Counted from the first letter of the stretch, positions 44,049 to 52,899 are shown. The stretch: 64,000 nt of DNA from Kofleriaceae bacterium (GCA_018057825.1 JAGPCY010000001.1:124001-188000), one strand, 5' to 3'. Program-made: numbers and translations. The notes: generated from the sequence alone by a model not told the origin.

Positions 44049-46289
44049 ATGCCAAGGTCGCTACGCTCGGTCGTCGTCGTCATCGCGCTGCTGGGGGCGT
44101 TCTCGCCCGCGCTCGCTCAACCGCCCGATCGGCCGACCGTGCCGAGCCGGGTCGTGTCGCCGCGGCCGATCGCACCGCGGGTGACGCTGCCGCGCCCTCG
44201 GGGGCAAGCGAGGCTGGTCGCGAAGCTCGTCGATCCGAAGACCAGCAAGGAGGTGCGGGTCACCTTCGCGGCCGACCGCAACGTCGACGCGCGCGCGCTC
44301 GAGCTGCTCGCAGCGGCGGCGACGCTCGTCGAGCGCAAGATGCCGGACAAGGAGTTCGACGCGTGGCGCCGCAACGTCGGCGACGGCACCTTGGCGTGGG
44401 AGATTACGGCGACGATCGCGCCGACGCCCGGCGTGGATACCACAGGCCTCGCGATCCGTCAGCCGCCGGAGTTCGAGCAACTCCGGCCCGGCGTGTTCCG
44501 CGCGAGCCCCGAGCTCGTTGCATCGCTGGCCCTCAACCGCCGCTGGAAGGTGCCGCCGCGCGACCTCGGCCCGGTGGTGCACGCGCTGCACAGCGGCCCC
44601 CCGGTGACGATCACCGGAATCCTGGAGTGCGGATCGAGCGACAGGCCCGACGCCGGTGCGACGGGGCCCACGGGGGCGCCGGTGACGTTCCGACCGATCC
44701 GCGACGTGACGCTGACGATCGATGGCGTCGGCGCGACCTGGACCGCGTCAGGGTTCACCGTGACCGGGCCGATCCCTGCGGGCAACGTGCTGGCCACGAT
44801 CGGCTACCGCGGCACCGCCGCCGTCGGCGGGGTCGGCGGGTCGATGGTCGTTGTCGACGACATCGGGTTTCCGCGCTCGGACAAGGTCGACGCGACGATC
44901 GCGCTGTCGGGCGCGGCCGGCACCGCGACGATCCGCGTGACGTCGATCGACTGCGAGACCTGGCGTCTGGGCCACGCCGCGCTCACCGACTACCTGACCA
45001 TCGTCGGTGCGGCGCCGCCGTCGGGTGGCCTGGCGATCCGTCGTCAGTCCGCGGTGCAGTCCTCGCCGGGCATCACGCCCTCGGCGTACGCGCACTACGA
45101 CACGATCGTGTTGCCGACCGACTGGATGAAGTCGTACTCGGTGGCCGCCGGCGAGCTCTCGCGTCGCCAGACAGTGTTCCACGAGTTCGGTCACACGGTC
45201 GCGCACGTCGCCGACGGTGACTTCACGCACTGGAACGGTGACCTTTTTCGCTTCGCCTACGCCCGCATGCACAGTGGCTGCGAGACGTTCAATCGCGGCT
45301 TCGCGTGGAACGAGGGCTGGGCCGGGTACTGGGCCGCGGAGCGAGCCGGCGATACGCCGCGTGCGTGCCCCGACAAGCCGGGCGCTGCCACGACCAACCC
45401 GTGGACCGACTGGACCGAGAACCTGGTGGCTGCGCGGCTGGTGGCCCTCGCGAACGCGATCCCCGGCGCGAGCACCCCAGCGCTCCGCGCGACGCGCATG
45501 CAATCGGTGCTGCGCAGCAGCCCCGGCATGATCCACACGCTGCGCGAGTTCGAGCAGCGCTACTGCACGATGTTCGCGGCGGGCAATCCGCAGTGCACCA
45601 ACGCGACGACGCCCGCGCGCCCCGCGCCGTCCGCGTGCCCGCCGGGCTACGCCGACGACGGCTTGACGTGCCGCCTGCCGAACATCCTCGCCAAGCCGTC
45701 GCAAGGGCGCGGCGTTGGCACGCCCCCGGTCGGCTGCGGCCCCGGCATGGACCTCGTCGCCGGGCTCTGCTACGCTCGATGCCAGGGTGGATTCACCGGC
45801 GTCGGCCCGGTGTGCTGGCAGAACTGCCCCAGCGGGTTCCGCGACGACGGCGCGTACTGCGCGAAGCCCGCGGCGTACGGCCGCGGTGGCGGCTATGCGT
45901 GGCAGTTCGGCGACGCCCCGTTCAACCTCGACGGCGCACGCGATCGCTGCAACCGCGACAACGCGAGCGGCTGCGAGCAGTGGGGCTTGCTCTGGTATCC
46001 GAAGTGCCGCGCCAACTTCCACGCCGTGGGTTGCTGCGTGTGCAGCCCCGACTGCCCCGCCGGGATGCCCGACATCGGCGTGTCGTGCCAGAAGCAGACC
46101 TCGACGCGCGCGCCGGCGGTGCCGACCCAGTGCGCGTCGGGCCAAGAGTACGACGCCGGGCTGTGCTACACGACGTGCCCCACCGGGATGAGCGGCGTCG
46201 GGCCCGTGTGCTGGGGCCAATGCCCTGCGGGCTACGCCGATCACGGCGCGACCTGCTACCGCGATCCGCACATCGTCGTGAAGGTCTAG
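44049..46289 (+). CDS. Secreted zinc metalloprotease-like protein with C-terminal Cys-rich repeats
   Basis: The 746-residue protein starts at an ATG with AGGAGG upstream and a signal peptide (VVVVIALLGAFSPALA-QPP). An Ig-like region comes first, then a metal site in TVFHEFGHTVAHVADGDFTH and, further on, FNRGFAWNEGWAGYWAAERA, where the Glu is a candidate third ligand. After about residue 520 are repeats of CPxGYxDxGxxC type: CPPGYADDGLTC, CPSGFRDDGAYC, CPAGMPDIGVSC and CPAGYADHGATC, which would form small disulfide knots. The protein is extracellular. The protease family cannot be named exactly (gluzincin-like HExxH). The codon use is ordinary. Confidence 0.8.
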   Translation: MPRSLRSVVVVIALLGAFSPALAQPPDRPTVPSRVVSPRPIAPRVTLPRPRGQARLVAKLVDPKTSKEVRVTFAADRNVDARALELLAAAATLVERKMPDKEFDAWRRNVGDGTLAWEITATIAPTPGVDTTGLAIRQPPEFEQLRPGVFRASPELVASLALNRRWKVPPRDLGPVVHALHSGPPVTITGILECGSSDRPDAGATGPTGAPVTFRPIRDVTLTIDGVGATWTASGFTVTGPIPAGNVLATIGYRGTAAVGGVGGSMVVVDDIGFPRSDKVDATIALSGAAGTATIRVTSIDCETWRLGHAALTDYLTIVGAAPPSGGLAIRRQSAVQSSPGITPSAYAHYDTIVLPTDWMKSYSVAAGELSRRQTVFHEFGHTVAHVADGDFTHWNGDLFRFAYARMHSGCETFNRGFAWNEGWAGYWAAERAGDTPRACPDKPGAATTNPWTDWTENLVAARLVALANAIPGASTPALRATRMQSVLRSSPGMIHTLREFEQRYCTMFAAGNPQCTNATTPARPAPSACPPGYADDGLTCRLPNILAKPSQGRGVGTPPVGCGPGMDLVAGLCYARCQGGFTGVGPVCWQNCPSGFRDDGAYCAKPAAYGRGGGYAWQFGDAPFNLDGARDRCNRDNASGCEQWGLLWYPKCRANFHAVGCCVCSPDCPAGMPDIGVSCQKQTSTRAPAVPTQCASGQEYDAGLCYTTCPTGMSGVGPVCWGQCPAGYADHGATCYRDPHIVVKV

Positions 46290-46379
46290 CCCGCCGGCCG
46301 CGCGGGGGCGGGGCGGACCCGGATCGCGCCCGTCGCGTTCGTGCAAGCTACGGCGCGCGCGCAGCGCTATCCAGGTCTC

Positions 46380-46508
46380 ATGCAGGCCAAGGGCACGTTC
46401 GAGATCGAGATGACCGGCGAGACGCCGTACTCCACTCAGGATGGCGTGACGCTCGCGCGCGCCGCGTTCACCAAGCAGTCCACCGGCGACCTCGTCGGCG
46501 ACAGCACT
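46380..46508 (+). pseudogene. Truncated DUF3224 gene
   Basis: The frame starting at ATG 46380 reads QAKGTFEIEMTGETPYSTQD then GVTLARAAFTKQSTGDLVGD. This matches the start of DUF3224 proteins (KGTFEV...PYDT-DGVTLGR...FSGDL). The family normally runs about 120-140 residues, but here the match stops at the REP element at 46511. The rest of the gene is missing. No further gene is seen from 46536 to 46770. Confidence 0.6.
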
Positions 46509-46510
46509 AG

Positions 46511-46535
46511 GACGGGTAGCAACTTCTCGGTGAAG
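46511..46535 (+). repeat. REP-like element
   Basis: GACGGGTAGCAACTTCTCGG then TGAAG matches the REP consensus with two changes. It begins exactly where the DUF3224 coding match ends. Confidence 0.8.
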
Positions 46536-46707
46536 CCCCGCTGGATCGCGGCTGCGCCATCGCATTCCAGATGTAGTTCGCCACCAAGTCCTGCCAGGTC
46601 GATTCGGCGGCGGCCGGCCATGGACGTGGCGTACCGCGGCGACAGAACGAGAGTCCTACGGCCCGCGCTCCTCCGGCAGGTGGCGCCGCACCTCCTCCTC
46701 CGTCTAA

Positions 46708-46732
46708 CGACGGGTAGCAGCCTCACGGCGAA
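46708..46732 (+). repeat. REP-like element
   Basis: CGACGGGTAGCAGCCTCACG then GCGAA matches the REP consensus. It is isolated in the gap upstream of the SIR2 gene. Confidence 0.8.
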
Positions 46733-46769
46733 GGCGCTGACGCGCAACCACCCCGCGCCCCCGCCTGTT

Positions 46770-46910
46770 CACCCGACCCGCCCAGCGTCCCTGGGCCGGC
46801 CGGGCGGCGGCGCCTTCGGCCGGGCCAATCCCGCCGACCCGCGGCCGGAACGGTCTATGGATTCTGCGACGTGATCCAGCGGGGCTTCACCGAGCGGTTG
46901 CTATCCGTCC
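46770..46910 (-). repeat. Composite repeat, copy A (left of the SIR2 gene)
   Basis: Three blocks are seen in order on the plus strand: CCCGACCCGCCCAGCG with CTGGGCCGGCCGGGC and TTCGGCCGGGCCAATC; then GATTCTGCGACGTGATCC; then a REP element at 46886-46910 (reverse of GGACGGATAGCAACCGCTCG). The same blocks occur in the opposite orientation at 49613-49757 and 58168-58316. Together with the right copy this flanks the SIR2 gene as an inverted repeat. Confidence 0.75.
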
Positions 46911-47122
46911 TTGGGCACAGCGCCTCGGCGTTGATCGCGCTCCTCATGCTCTGCTGCTCAGGCATCGTCCTCGAGGTCGTTACACGGGGGCCGCGGCGGA
47001 CGGAATCCACTCACTGGGCCTGTATGAGTGCCGAAACATCGGGCTTGACTTGCGGCGTGTCCACGTCGAATCATCTCAAGATCGAGCGAACGTGCGCCAA
47101 GGGCGCCAAGGACGATGCACCA

Positions 47123-49441
47123 ATGCATGTTGAAAACGAGAACACGTTCCAGGCAGCCCTCAGAAGCGGACTCAATCTGTTCCTAGGGGCAGGTTTCTCC
47201 GTGCTCGCGAAGAACATCGACGATCAGGCGCTTCCGGTTGGGGCCGATCTCAGGCGAGCGCTCATAGCTGCATTCGGCTTCGAGGGTCTCGACACGCTCG
47301 ATCTTGCGCAGCTATGCACTGTTATTGAGAGCTCCCGCGCTGTCGAATTGCGAGACTTTCTCCATCGGACCTTCCAAGTCTCTGCATTCGACCAACGCTA
47401 TCTGAACCTCGACAAGATGGCGCTATCTCACATCTTCACAACAAACATCGATGACCTGGCCTTCAGAATATTCGAGAAGGACGCCTATCACTATCTGAAT
47501 GACGTGGCTCTCAAGGGGCCGGTTCGTTGCGACCGATTCGCAATCAACTATATCGCGCTGCATGGAAGTTTGCTGCATCGCGACGCGAAGCTGACGTTTG
47601 CCACGACTGGCATCGCGTCAGCATTCGCGCAAGATCCCGACCTATGGCATATGCTCACCAGTCAAATGCAGCAAACTCCAACCTTGTTTTGGGGCTACGG
47701 GCTGGCCGACGCTGGTGTCTTGCAGTCTCTGAGCCCTGATATCATTAAGGGCCGAGAGCTGAAGGATAAGTGGATTGTTCTCCGAAAAGAGGATTCGGCG
47801 ACGGAGCAGTACTTTCGCGCGCTTCGATTCAATATCATTGTCGCTGACACATCGGAGATGCTTGACTACCTGGCGAACCTGCCGAGCCGGGCAAGAAGCG
47901 ACGGCCTGATCGAATCGACAAGCGTTCTCTTCCCCGAAGAGGCCGTGCCTGCCATCGGCACGGGCCCTGTCCGACCGCTGCTTGACTTCTATCTCGGAGA
48001 TGCGCCGACATGGGCGGACATCTACAGTGGGCGGATCCATAGGACGAAGCACTTCAGTGCAATCGTTGACAGAATCCACGGGCGAAGGAACACCGTAGTA
48101 ATCGGAATTCCTGCTTGTGGGAAGACGACACTGCTTATGCAGTGCGCAGCAGCGGTGCCGTTCGACGGTCACAAGCTAGTGACTCGCACGTGTACGGAGG
48201 AGAAGGCTCGGCACTTGTGCATGCGGCTGGGTGGCGCGCGAGCGCTGATATTCGTTGACGACTTCGCAGAGAGCATCGGAGCTGTCGCGTATCTCATGTC
48301 CCAACAAAATGTCACTCTTGTTGCCTTCGAACGCGAGCACAACTACGAGATTGTCTCCCACAAACTTGAGCGCTCACAGTACGAGCTGCTTGATGTCACC
48401 GATCTCTCTGATGTCGACATCCAAGAGGTGTTCAGTCGCATCGCTCCGGAAATTCGACGTCACCGCTACAAACACGTGGAGACACAGGCCGGGGTGCAGA
48501 TATCGCTTTTTGAAGTCATTGAGGCAAACATCTCCCGTCCAACTCTGAAGCGAAGATTTAGGGAACTGCTGGATAGGCTTGGTGATGACTCGAATGTTCG
48601 CGATCTCCTTGTCATGATTGCTTACGTGCACGTCTGTCGTACGCCGGTCTCCTTTGATATGGCACATGCATTCTTGCGGGAGCGTGTCACGGACTACTCA
48701 GATATCTATTCCCTGGTGGAGAACCTGGGCCGGCTTGTTTCGTCGTACTCCGGGTCACTCATCGACGGCGACCAGGACCACTATGTTCCCCGGTCAGCGG
48801 TTGTTTCCGAGGCGATCTTGGAGGAGGTGTCTGGTCCTGTATTTCGCGACGTCCTTGTTCGGTTTCACAGTCACATATCGCCCTTTCGCGTATGCAGATT
48901 CGACGTTTTCAAGAGGAGAGCCTTTGATGCCGACTTTGTTGGCAAAGCGTTTCCGAATTGGTCAGAGGGGAAGGACTTTTACGACGAACTCTATTCCCGG
49001 GACCCATCTCCCTACTTGCGGCAGCAGGGCGCTCTCTATCTCTCCCATAAGAAGCGCTTTCACGAGGCATTCTCCTGGATCGACCAGGCGCTACTGCAAA
49101 GCGGGGGCAAGATCCCGTCTATCCGCCACACTCATGCGATTATCTTGTTCAATGCGAACATTGGCCTGGCTGCCCAGGAGGACGTGCGCCTCTTGCTTGA
49201 TCAGAGCATGTCTATTCTGACGTCTTGCTACCACTATGACAGGCGCAAGAGCTACCATGCGCTGACCTTCGCCGACCAAGCATTGAAGTACTGGGGGGCG
49301 TACGGAGATGATGTGGCTGTCACATACCTGGTTACGGCCCTTCGCTGGTTGGAAGACGAGCAACGACGCTCTCCTTGGCACCGAAAAGTTCGGGCGCTTG
49401 CACTTCGGGTCGGTGACACGTTGCAGCAGGCCAAGTGCTGA
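47123..49441 (+). CDS. SIR2-domain STAND-like NTPase (candidate anti-phage effector)
   Basis: The 772-residue protein opens with a SIR2-type NAD-binding domain: GLNLFLGAGFS at about 16-26, IFTTNIDDL (TTNxD, residues 106-110) and the catalytic-type His147 in ALHGSL. A P-loop GIPACGKT lies at 328-335, with Walker-B-like ALIFVDDFAE about 50 residues later. The C-terminal 400 residues are helical, as in STAND sensor proteins. SIR2 effectors deplete NAD+ once a phage is sensed. Base composition is clearly lower in GC than its neighbours, with A/T-ending codons, so it was probably acquired. ATG 47123 is preferred, though the frame extends to 46871. Confidence 0.8.
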   Translation: MHVENENTFQAALRSGLNLFLGAGFSVLAKNIDDQALPVGADLRRALIAAFGFEGLDTLDLAQLCTVIESSRAVELRDFLHRTFQVSAFDQRYLNLDKMALSHIFTTNIDDLAFRIFEKDAYHYLNDVALKGPVRCDRFAINYIALHGSLLHRDAKLTFATTGIASAFAQDPDLWHMLTSQMQQTPTLFWGYGLADAGVLQSLSPDIIKGRELKDKWIVLRKEDSATEQYFRALRFNIIVADTSEMLDYLANLPSRARSDGLIESTSVLFPEEAVPAIGTGPVRPLLDFYLGDAPTWADIYSGRIHRTKHFSAIVDRIHGRRNTVVIGIPACGKTTLLMQCAAAVPFDGHKLVTRTCTEEKARHLCMRLGGARALIFVDDFAESIGAVAYLMSQQNVTLVAFEREHNYEIVSHKLERSQYELLDVTDLSDVDIQEVFSRIAPEIRRHRYKHVETQAGVQISLFEVIEANISRPTLKRRFRELLDRLGDDSNVRDLLVMIAYVHVCRTPVSFDMAHAFLRERVTDYSDIYSLVENLGRLVSSYSGSLIDGDQDHYVPRSAVVSEAILEEVSGPVFRDVLVRFHSHISPFRVCRFDVFKRRAFDADFVGKAFPNWSEGKDFYDELYSRDPSPYLRQQGALYLSHKKRFHEAFSWIDQALLQSGGKIPSIRHTHAIILFNANIGLAAQEDVRLLLDQSMSILTSCYHYDRRKSYHALTFADQALKYWGAYGDDVAVTYLVTALRWLEDEQRRSPWHRKVRALALRVGDTLQQAKC

Positions 49442-49443
49442 TT

Positions 49444-49640
49444 CCCAACGACGGGTAGCCCCAACGACGGGTAGCAACCTCTCGGCGATCCCCTCTGGCG
49501 ATCCCCCCATAGACGGGGTAGCAACCTATCGGCGAGCCCTAGCGAGCCCTAACGACGGGTAGCCCTAACGACGGGTAGCAACCGCTCGGCGAGCCCCCCC
49601 CAGGTAGCCCCAACGACGGGTAGCAACCACTCGGCGAACC
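49444..49640 (+). repeat. REP-like element cluster (several full and partial copies)
   Basis: Full copies with GACGGGTAGCAACC or GACGGGGTAGCAACC and CTCGGCGA-type endings start near 49465, 49512, 49568 and 49613. Shorter pieces ending at GGGTAGCCC lie between (near 49449, 49553, 49604). Together with the right composite repeat they fill most of the gap between the SIR2 and RAYT genes. The variable spacing argues against a CRISPR array. Confidence 0.85.
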
Positions 49641-49757
49641 CCTCTGGGATCGCGTCGCAGAATCTACAGAGTGACACCTGGTCCTGTCGGCGAGATTGGC
49701 CCGGCCGAAAGCGCCGATGCCCGGCCGGTCCAGGGGCGCTGGGCGGGTCGGGTGCAA
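49613..49757 (+). repeat. Composite repeat, copy B (right of the SIR2 gene)
   Basis: In plus orientation: REP (49613-49638), then GGGATCGCGTCGCAGAATCT, then GATTGGCCCGGCCGAAAGCG and CCCGGCCGGTCCAGGGGCGC with TGGGCGGGTCGGG. It is the inverted partner of copy A and near-identical to copy C. It ends 57 bases before the stop of the RAYT gene. Confidence 0.8.
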
Positions 49758-49813
49758 GGGGCGGGGGCGAGGATGGGTTGCGCGTCAGCGCAGGGGGGAC
49801 GCGGCGGGGCGCG

Positions 49814-50797
49814 TCAGAAGGGGACCTCGAAGGCGTCGAGGTCGTCGGTGCCGCGGAGCCAGGCGTCGGCGAGGTCGGCGGGGCCGGGCTTGTGCCAGTG
49901 GGCGCGGATCATGGCGCCGGGCGGGTACTCGGCCATGACGACGACGGGCTTGTCGGCGGGGCGCTGGCGGACGCGGCTGGCGGCGCCGCGGTAGCGATCT
50001 TGGAAGGCCCGGTAACACTTGGCGAAACGGCGGCGGACCGACGCGGCCCAGGCGTGGCACCGCGGGGCGGGCGAGGGGACGAAGTTCTCCGGGCGGGCCT
50101 CGGGGTCCTGTTCGGCCAGGCGCTGGGCGCCCATGACCTGCTCGCCCGCGTGGTCGGCCTCGATCTTGGCGACCAGGGCGGCGTGGACGGCGCGCAGCTC
50201 GTCGGGCGCGAGCATCTCGAGGGCGGGCAGGGGCGAGAGCGTGATCTGGACGTCCTCCTCGAGCTCTTCCTCGTGCCGCGGGGTGCGGCGCAGCCGGTTG
50301 CGGCGGCAGGCGTCGAGGCCCTTGTAGCGAGCGGGCACGGTCATGTCGCCGAGGAGCCCCGGGGTCGAACAGGCGCCGGGCCAGTCGGTGGGCGAGGCGA
50401 CCAGGTGGCTCTTGGGCCCCTGGCTCAAGAGGTAGGTCAGGCGGTCGAGCTGGGCGTCGGCGTCGAGGACCGGGATCACCTTGCCGCGCCGGCTCCAGAA
50501 GACGCCGGAGCGACGGCGCAACTGATTGAGCTGCCGGGCGATGTTGCTGTGGACCAGGCCGAAGAACAGCGGGAGCTGGGCCGGCTCGGTTGCCGACACC
50601 AGGTAGTGCAGGTGGTTCGATTGGGCATCGAAGCCGTGGAGCCGCACGCCGGGATAGCGGCGCAGCGCGTGGCCGAACGCCCCGGCCACGATCGCGGCGC
50701 ACTCCGGATCCGGCCGCATCCAGAACGTCCCATGCAGCGTCCGGATCGTGACTTCGTAGACCAACCTGGGCAGATACCACCGCGGACAGTGAGACAT
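49814..50797 (-). CDS. REP-associated tyrosine transposase (RAYT), copy 1
   Basis: The 327-residue protein is a Y1/HUH-type nuclease. The HUH motif is in SNHLHYLVSATEPAQLP, preceded by RTLHGTFWMRPDPE. A Tyr-containing helix (QLDRLTYLLSQGPKSHLVAS) and WPGACSTPG follow, typical of the TnpA-REP group. It would nick single-stranded DNA at REP elements. The start is ATG 50797 (MSHCPRWYLPRLVYEVTIRT); frames extend upstream without support. It differs from copy 2 at about ten residues in 327. REP elements with a GTAG core surround it on both sides, as expected for a RAYT and its substrates. Confidence 0.88.
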   Translation of the reverse strand: MSHCPRWYLPRLVYEVTIRTLHGTFWMRPDPECAAIVAGAFGHALRRYPGVRLHGFDAQSNHLHYLVSATEPAQLPLFFGLVHSNIARQLNQLRRRSGVFWSRRGKVIPVLDADAQLDRLTYLLSQGPKSHLVASPTDWPGACSTPGLLGDMTVPARYKGLDACRRNRLRRTPRHEEELEEDVQITLSPLPALEMLAPDELRAVHAALVAKIEADHAGEQVMGAQRLAEQDPEARPENFVPSPAPRCHAWAASVRRRFAKCYRAFQDRYRGAASRVRQRPADKPVVVMAEYPPGAMIRAHWHKPGPADLADAWLRGTDDLDAFEVPF

Positions 50798-50919
50798 GAC
50801 GCGCTCCCCGCGCGTCGCCGTGACGCGCATGCCTGCGCTATCGGCCCGCCGCCGCCGCGGTTGCGTGCGCGACTGCATCCGAGGACCGTTCCGACCGACC
50901 GCGACCGACGAACCGGTCC

Positions 50920-51105
50920 GCAACGACGGGGAGCAACCCCCAGACGGGTAGCAACCTCTCGGCGAAGGGGTAGCAACCTCTCGGCGAACCGGCGCGAGTA
51001 TCTCGAGGGCGGGCAGGGGCGAGAGCGTGATCCGCCCCAGGCGGGTAGCAACCTCTCGCCGAGCACCGGCCCCGGACGGGTAGCAACCTCTCGCCGAGCA
51101 CCGCG
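50920..51105 (+). repeat. REP-like element cluster with an embedded RAYT fragment
   Basis: Five REP copies are seen: a GGAG variant at about 50923-50938, then GTAGCAACC copies near 50943, 50967, 51043 and 51075. Between them, 50994-51034 repeats a 41-base stretch of the RAYT gene (50207-50250 region, TCTCGAGGGCGGGCAGGGGC and neighbours). This occupies the 312-base gap between RAYT 1 and the Kelch gene. Confidence 0.8.
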
Positions 51106-51109
51106 GCGA

Positions 51110-52180
51110 TCACTCGGGCTGGTCGAGGTGGCCGTTGTCGCCGCCGAGGATGAGGGCGCGGCCGTCGGGGAGGGCGACGGCGGCGTGGTGCCAGCGCGCG
51201 GTGAGGCCGGGGGCGGAGGACCATGTATCGGTGGAGGGATCGAAGATGACGGCGGGCAGGTCGGGGTCGCCGCCGGTGACGAGCACGCGACGGTCGGCGA
51301 GGAGGGTGGCGGCGTGGTAGAGGCCGCTCCACGCGGTGCCAGGGGCCGAGGTCCAGGTGTCACGGCTGGGATCGTAGAGATCAGCGGCGGGGGCGTCGAA
51401 GCGGGCGCCGCCGACGACGAGGACCCGGCGGTCGGCGAGAGTGACCGCGCGATGGTACTGGCGCGGCGTGGGCATGGGCGCGACGGCGACGGCGGTGCCG
51501 GCGTCGAGGTCGAGGACCTCGGCCTGGGTGTCGTCGCAGGTGGCGCAGAAGCCGCCGCTCACCAGGACCCGACTGCCGTCGAGGGCGGCCGCGGCGGCGC
51601 CGCGAGACGGCGTACGGCGCGACGGGCCCTCGCGCCAGGAGTCATCGCTCGGCTCGTAGATCCAGCTCTGCGTCACGCCGATGACGACCACGCGACCGTC
51701 GGCGAGCACCACGAGGCGGCCGTTCTCGGTGACGGTGCCCGTGCGCCGCGCGGTCCCGGTCGCGAGCTCGAACCGCTCGAAGGCTACCGCTTCGCGGCCG
51801 GGCGACACCAGGACGTGACCGCCGGGCAACGCCACGGCGTCCGCGAACGAATGACCACCGAGGAGCGCTCCGACCACGTCGCACGCCTGAGCGCTCGGCG
51901 CACAGCGCTCCACGGTCAGCAGCGCACCGTCACTGCCGCGACCCCCGACGACGAGCGCGTCGCCTGCGAGCTCGACCGCAGCGTGGGTCGCGCGCGCCGC
52001 CCTCGGGGAGGGCCCACCGTGCCAGAGGCCGCCGTCGAACACTGCGCTGTCGTCGAGGTACACGATCTCTCCGCAGCCGTCGCAGCTACCCGTGGCGATC
52101 GCCAGCGACACGAGGAGCACCAACGCGAGGGCTCGCCGCCATCGCACGCTGCCGGTCGAAGGAGTCCAACGCGAACGCAT
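51110..52180 (-). CDS. Kelch-repeat (beta-propeller) lipoprotein
   Basis: The 356-residue product has a signal with a Cys-rich end (LALVLLVSLAIATGSCDGCG), so it is probably a lipoprotein. It carries repeated Kelch-type units: QYHRAVTLADRRVLVVGGA, GLYHAATLLADRRVLVTGGD, RWHHAAVALPDGRALILGGD and earlier THAAVELAGDALVVGGRG. Together these fill a six- or seven-bladed propeller. Such secreted propellers are plentiful in Myxococcota and bind proteins or sugars. The start ATG shares a base with the stop of the preceding metalloprotease gene, so the two are co-translated. The C-terminus ends next to REP copies. Confidence 0.85.
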   Translation of the reverse strand: MRSRWTPSTGSVRWRRALALVLLVSLAIATGSCDGCGEIVYLDDSAVFDGGLWHGGPSPRAARATHAAVELAGDALVVGGRGSDGALLTVERCAPSAQACDVVGALLGGHSFADAVALPGGHVLVSPGREAVAFERFELATGTARRTGTVTENGRLVVLADGRVVVIGVTQSWIYEPSDDSWREGPSRRTPSRGAAAAALDGSRVLVSGGFCATCDDTQAEVLDLDAGTAVAVAPMPTPRQYHRAVTLADRRVLVVGGARFDAPAADLYDPSRDTWTSAPGTAWSGLYHAATLLADRRVLVTGGDPDLPAVIFDPSTDTWSSAPGLTARWHHAAVALPDGRALILGGDNGHLDQPE

Positions 52181-52851
52181 CAGAGGTAGGTTGCGTGACG
52201 TGAGCTGCGGAGTATGTTCTTCTGGAACCAAGCGACACGGTCGCCGCGTGAGCTGTCGTGGTGCATGAGGTTGGCTCGTGACTGCGAGTGCCACAGGCCA
52301 CATGCATGTCCAACTTCATGGGCCAGCGTGGTGCCGTCGAGAGCCCCTGCCACGCCCACCGTAACGTAGTCGGTGAGGGGGCCCAGGGAGCAGCCTCGCA
52401 GGCCAACAACCTCCCGAACCACGAAGACCGTAACCGGGAAGACAAGGGACACGGGCAACACGTTCCAGCCGGCGACGTGCCCGGCGAAGTAGGATCCCGC
52501 TTCACCGGCCTCATCCGCAAGCGCACCGGCGTTGCATCGTACGAACAGCGCGCTTGCCGGTGCGGCCTCCTTCTGGACGTGAACGAACCCATCGCCGTAG
52601 GCGCGAACGCTCACGTTGAACCGCGTCTTGAACACGCGCGTGATGTAGTCGAGGGAGCGATCTAGGTCCCTTGTCTGAAGTACTGGACCATTCTGGTCAG
52701 CGAGGATGACGACATGAAGTCGCAGCCTCTTCGGTGGCCAGCCGATGAACCCCGCGATGAGATCCGGGAGCTTCGCGATGCGGCCTACGTTGTCGATGAG
52801 CAGCCGGCCCGCCATGCGCCCGATGCTCCGCACTGCGGACCAAAACCCCAT
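52180..52851 (-). CDS. Metzincin-like zinc metalloprotease
   Basis: The 223-residue product carries the full metzincin zinc motif HEVGHACGLWH in TTLAHEVGHACGLWHSQ, followed by a Met-turn candidate in ANLMHHDSS. The central part (VILADQNGPVLQTRDLDRSL, then VFKTRFNVSVRAYGDGFVHV) is typical of the N-terminal half of such catalytic domains. A classical signal peptide is not obvious; a hydrophobic segment lies near LIAGFIGWPP. I chose ATG 52851. The stop overlaps the Kelch gene start by one base, suggesting the protease and the propeller work together. Confidence 0.75.
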   Translation of the reverse strand: MGFWSAVRSIGRMAGRLLIDNVGRIAKLPDLIAGFIGWPPKRLRLHVVILADQNGPVLQTRDLDRSLDYITRVFKTRFNVSVRAYGDGFVHVQKEAAPASALFVRCNAGALADEAGEAGSYFAGHVAGWNVLPVSLVFPVTVFVVREVVGLRGCSLGPLTDYVTVGVAGALDGTTLAHEVGHACGLWHSQSRANLMHHDSSRGDRVAWFQKNILRSSRHATYL

Positions 52852-52899
52852 GAGTCTAGTCTCTCGTGGGTCTGTGGCGACGTCAAGTTCGACCCTGGG

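Noticed and set aside
49444-49640. CRISPR array
   Set aside because: Repeats of about 25 bases are present, but spacings are irregular (0-50 bases), some copies are partial, the same element is dispersed over 20 kb, and no cas gene is nearby. RAYT/REP explains it better.
49778-52189. An 803-codon plus-strand frame across RAYT 1 and the Kelch gene
   Set aside because: The minus strand encodes recognisable HUH and Kelch proteins here; the plus frame has no domain.
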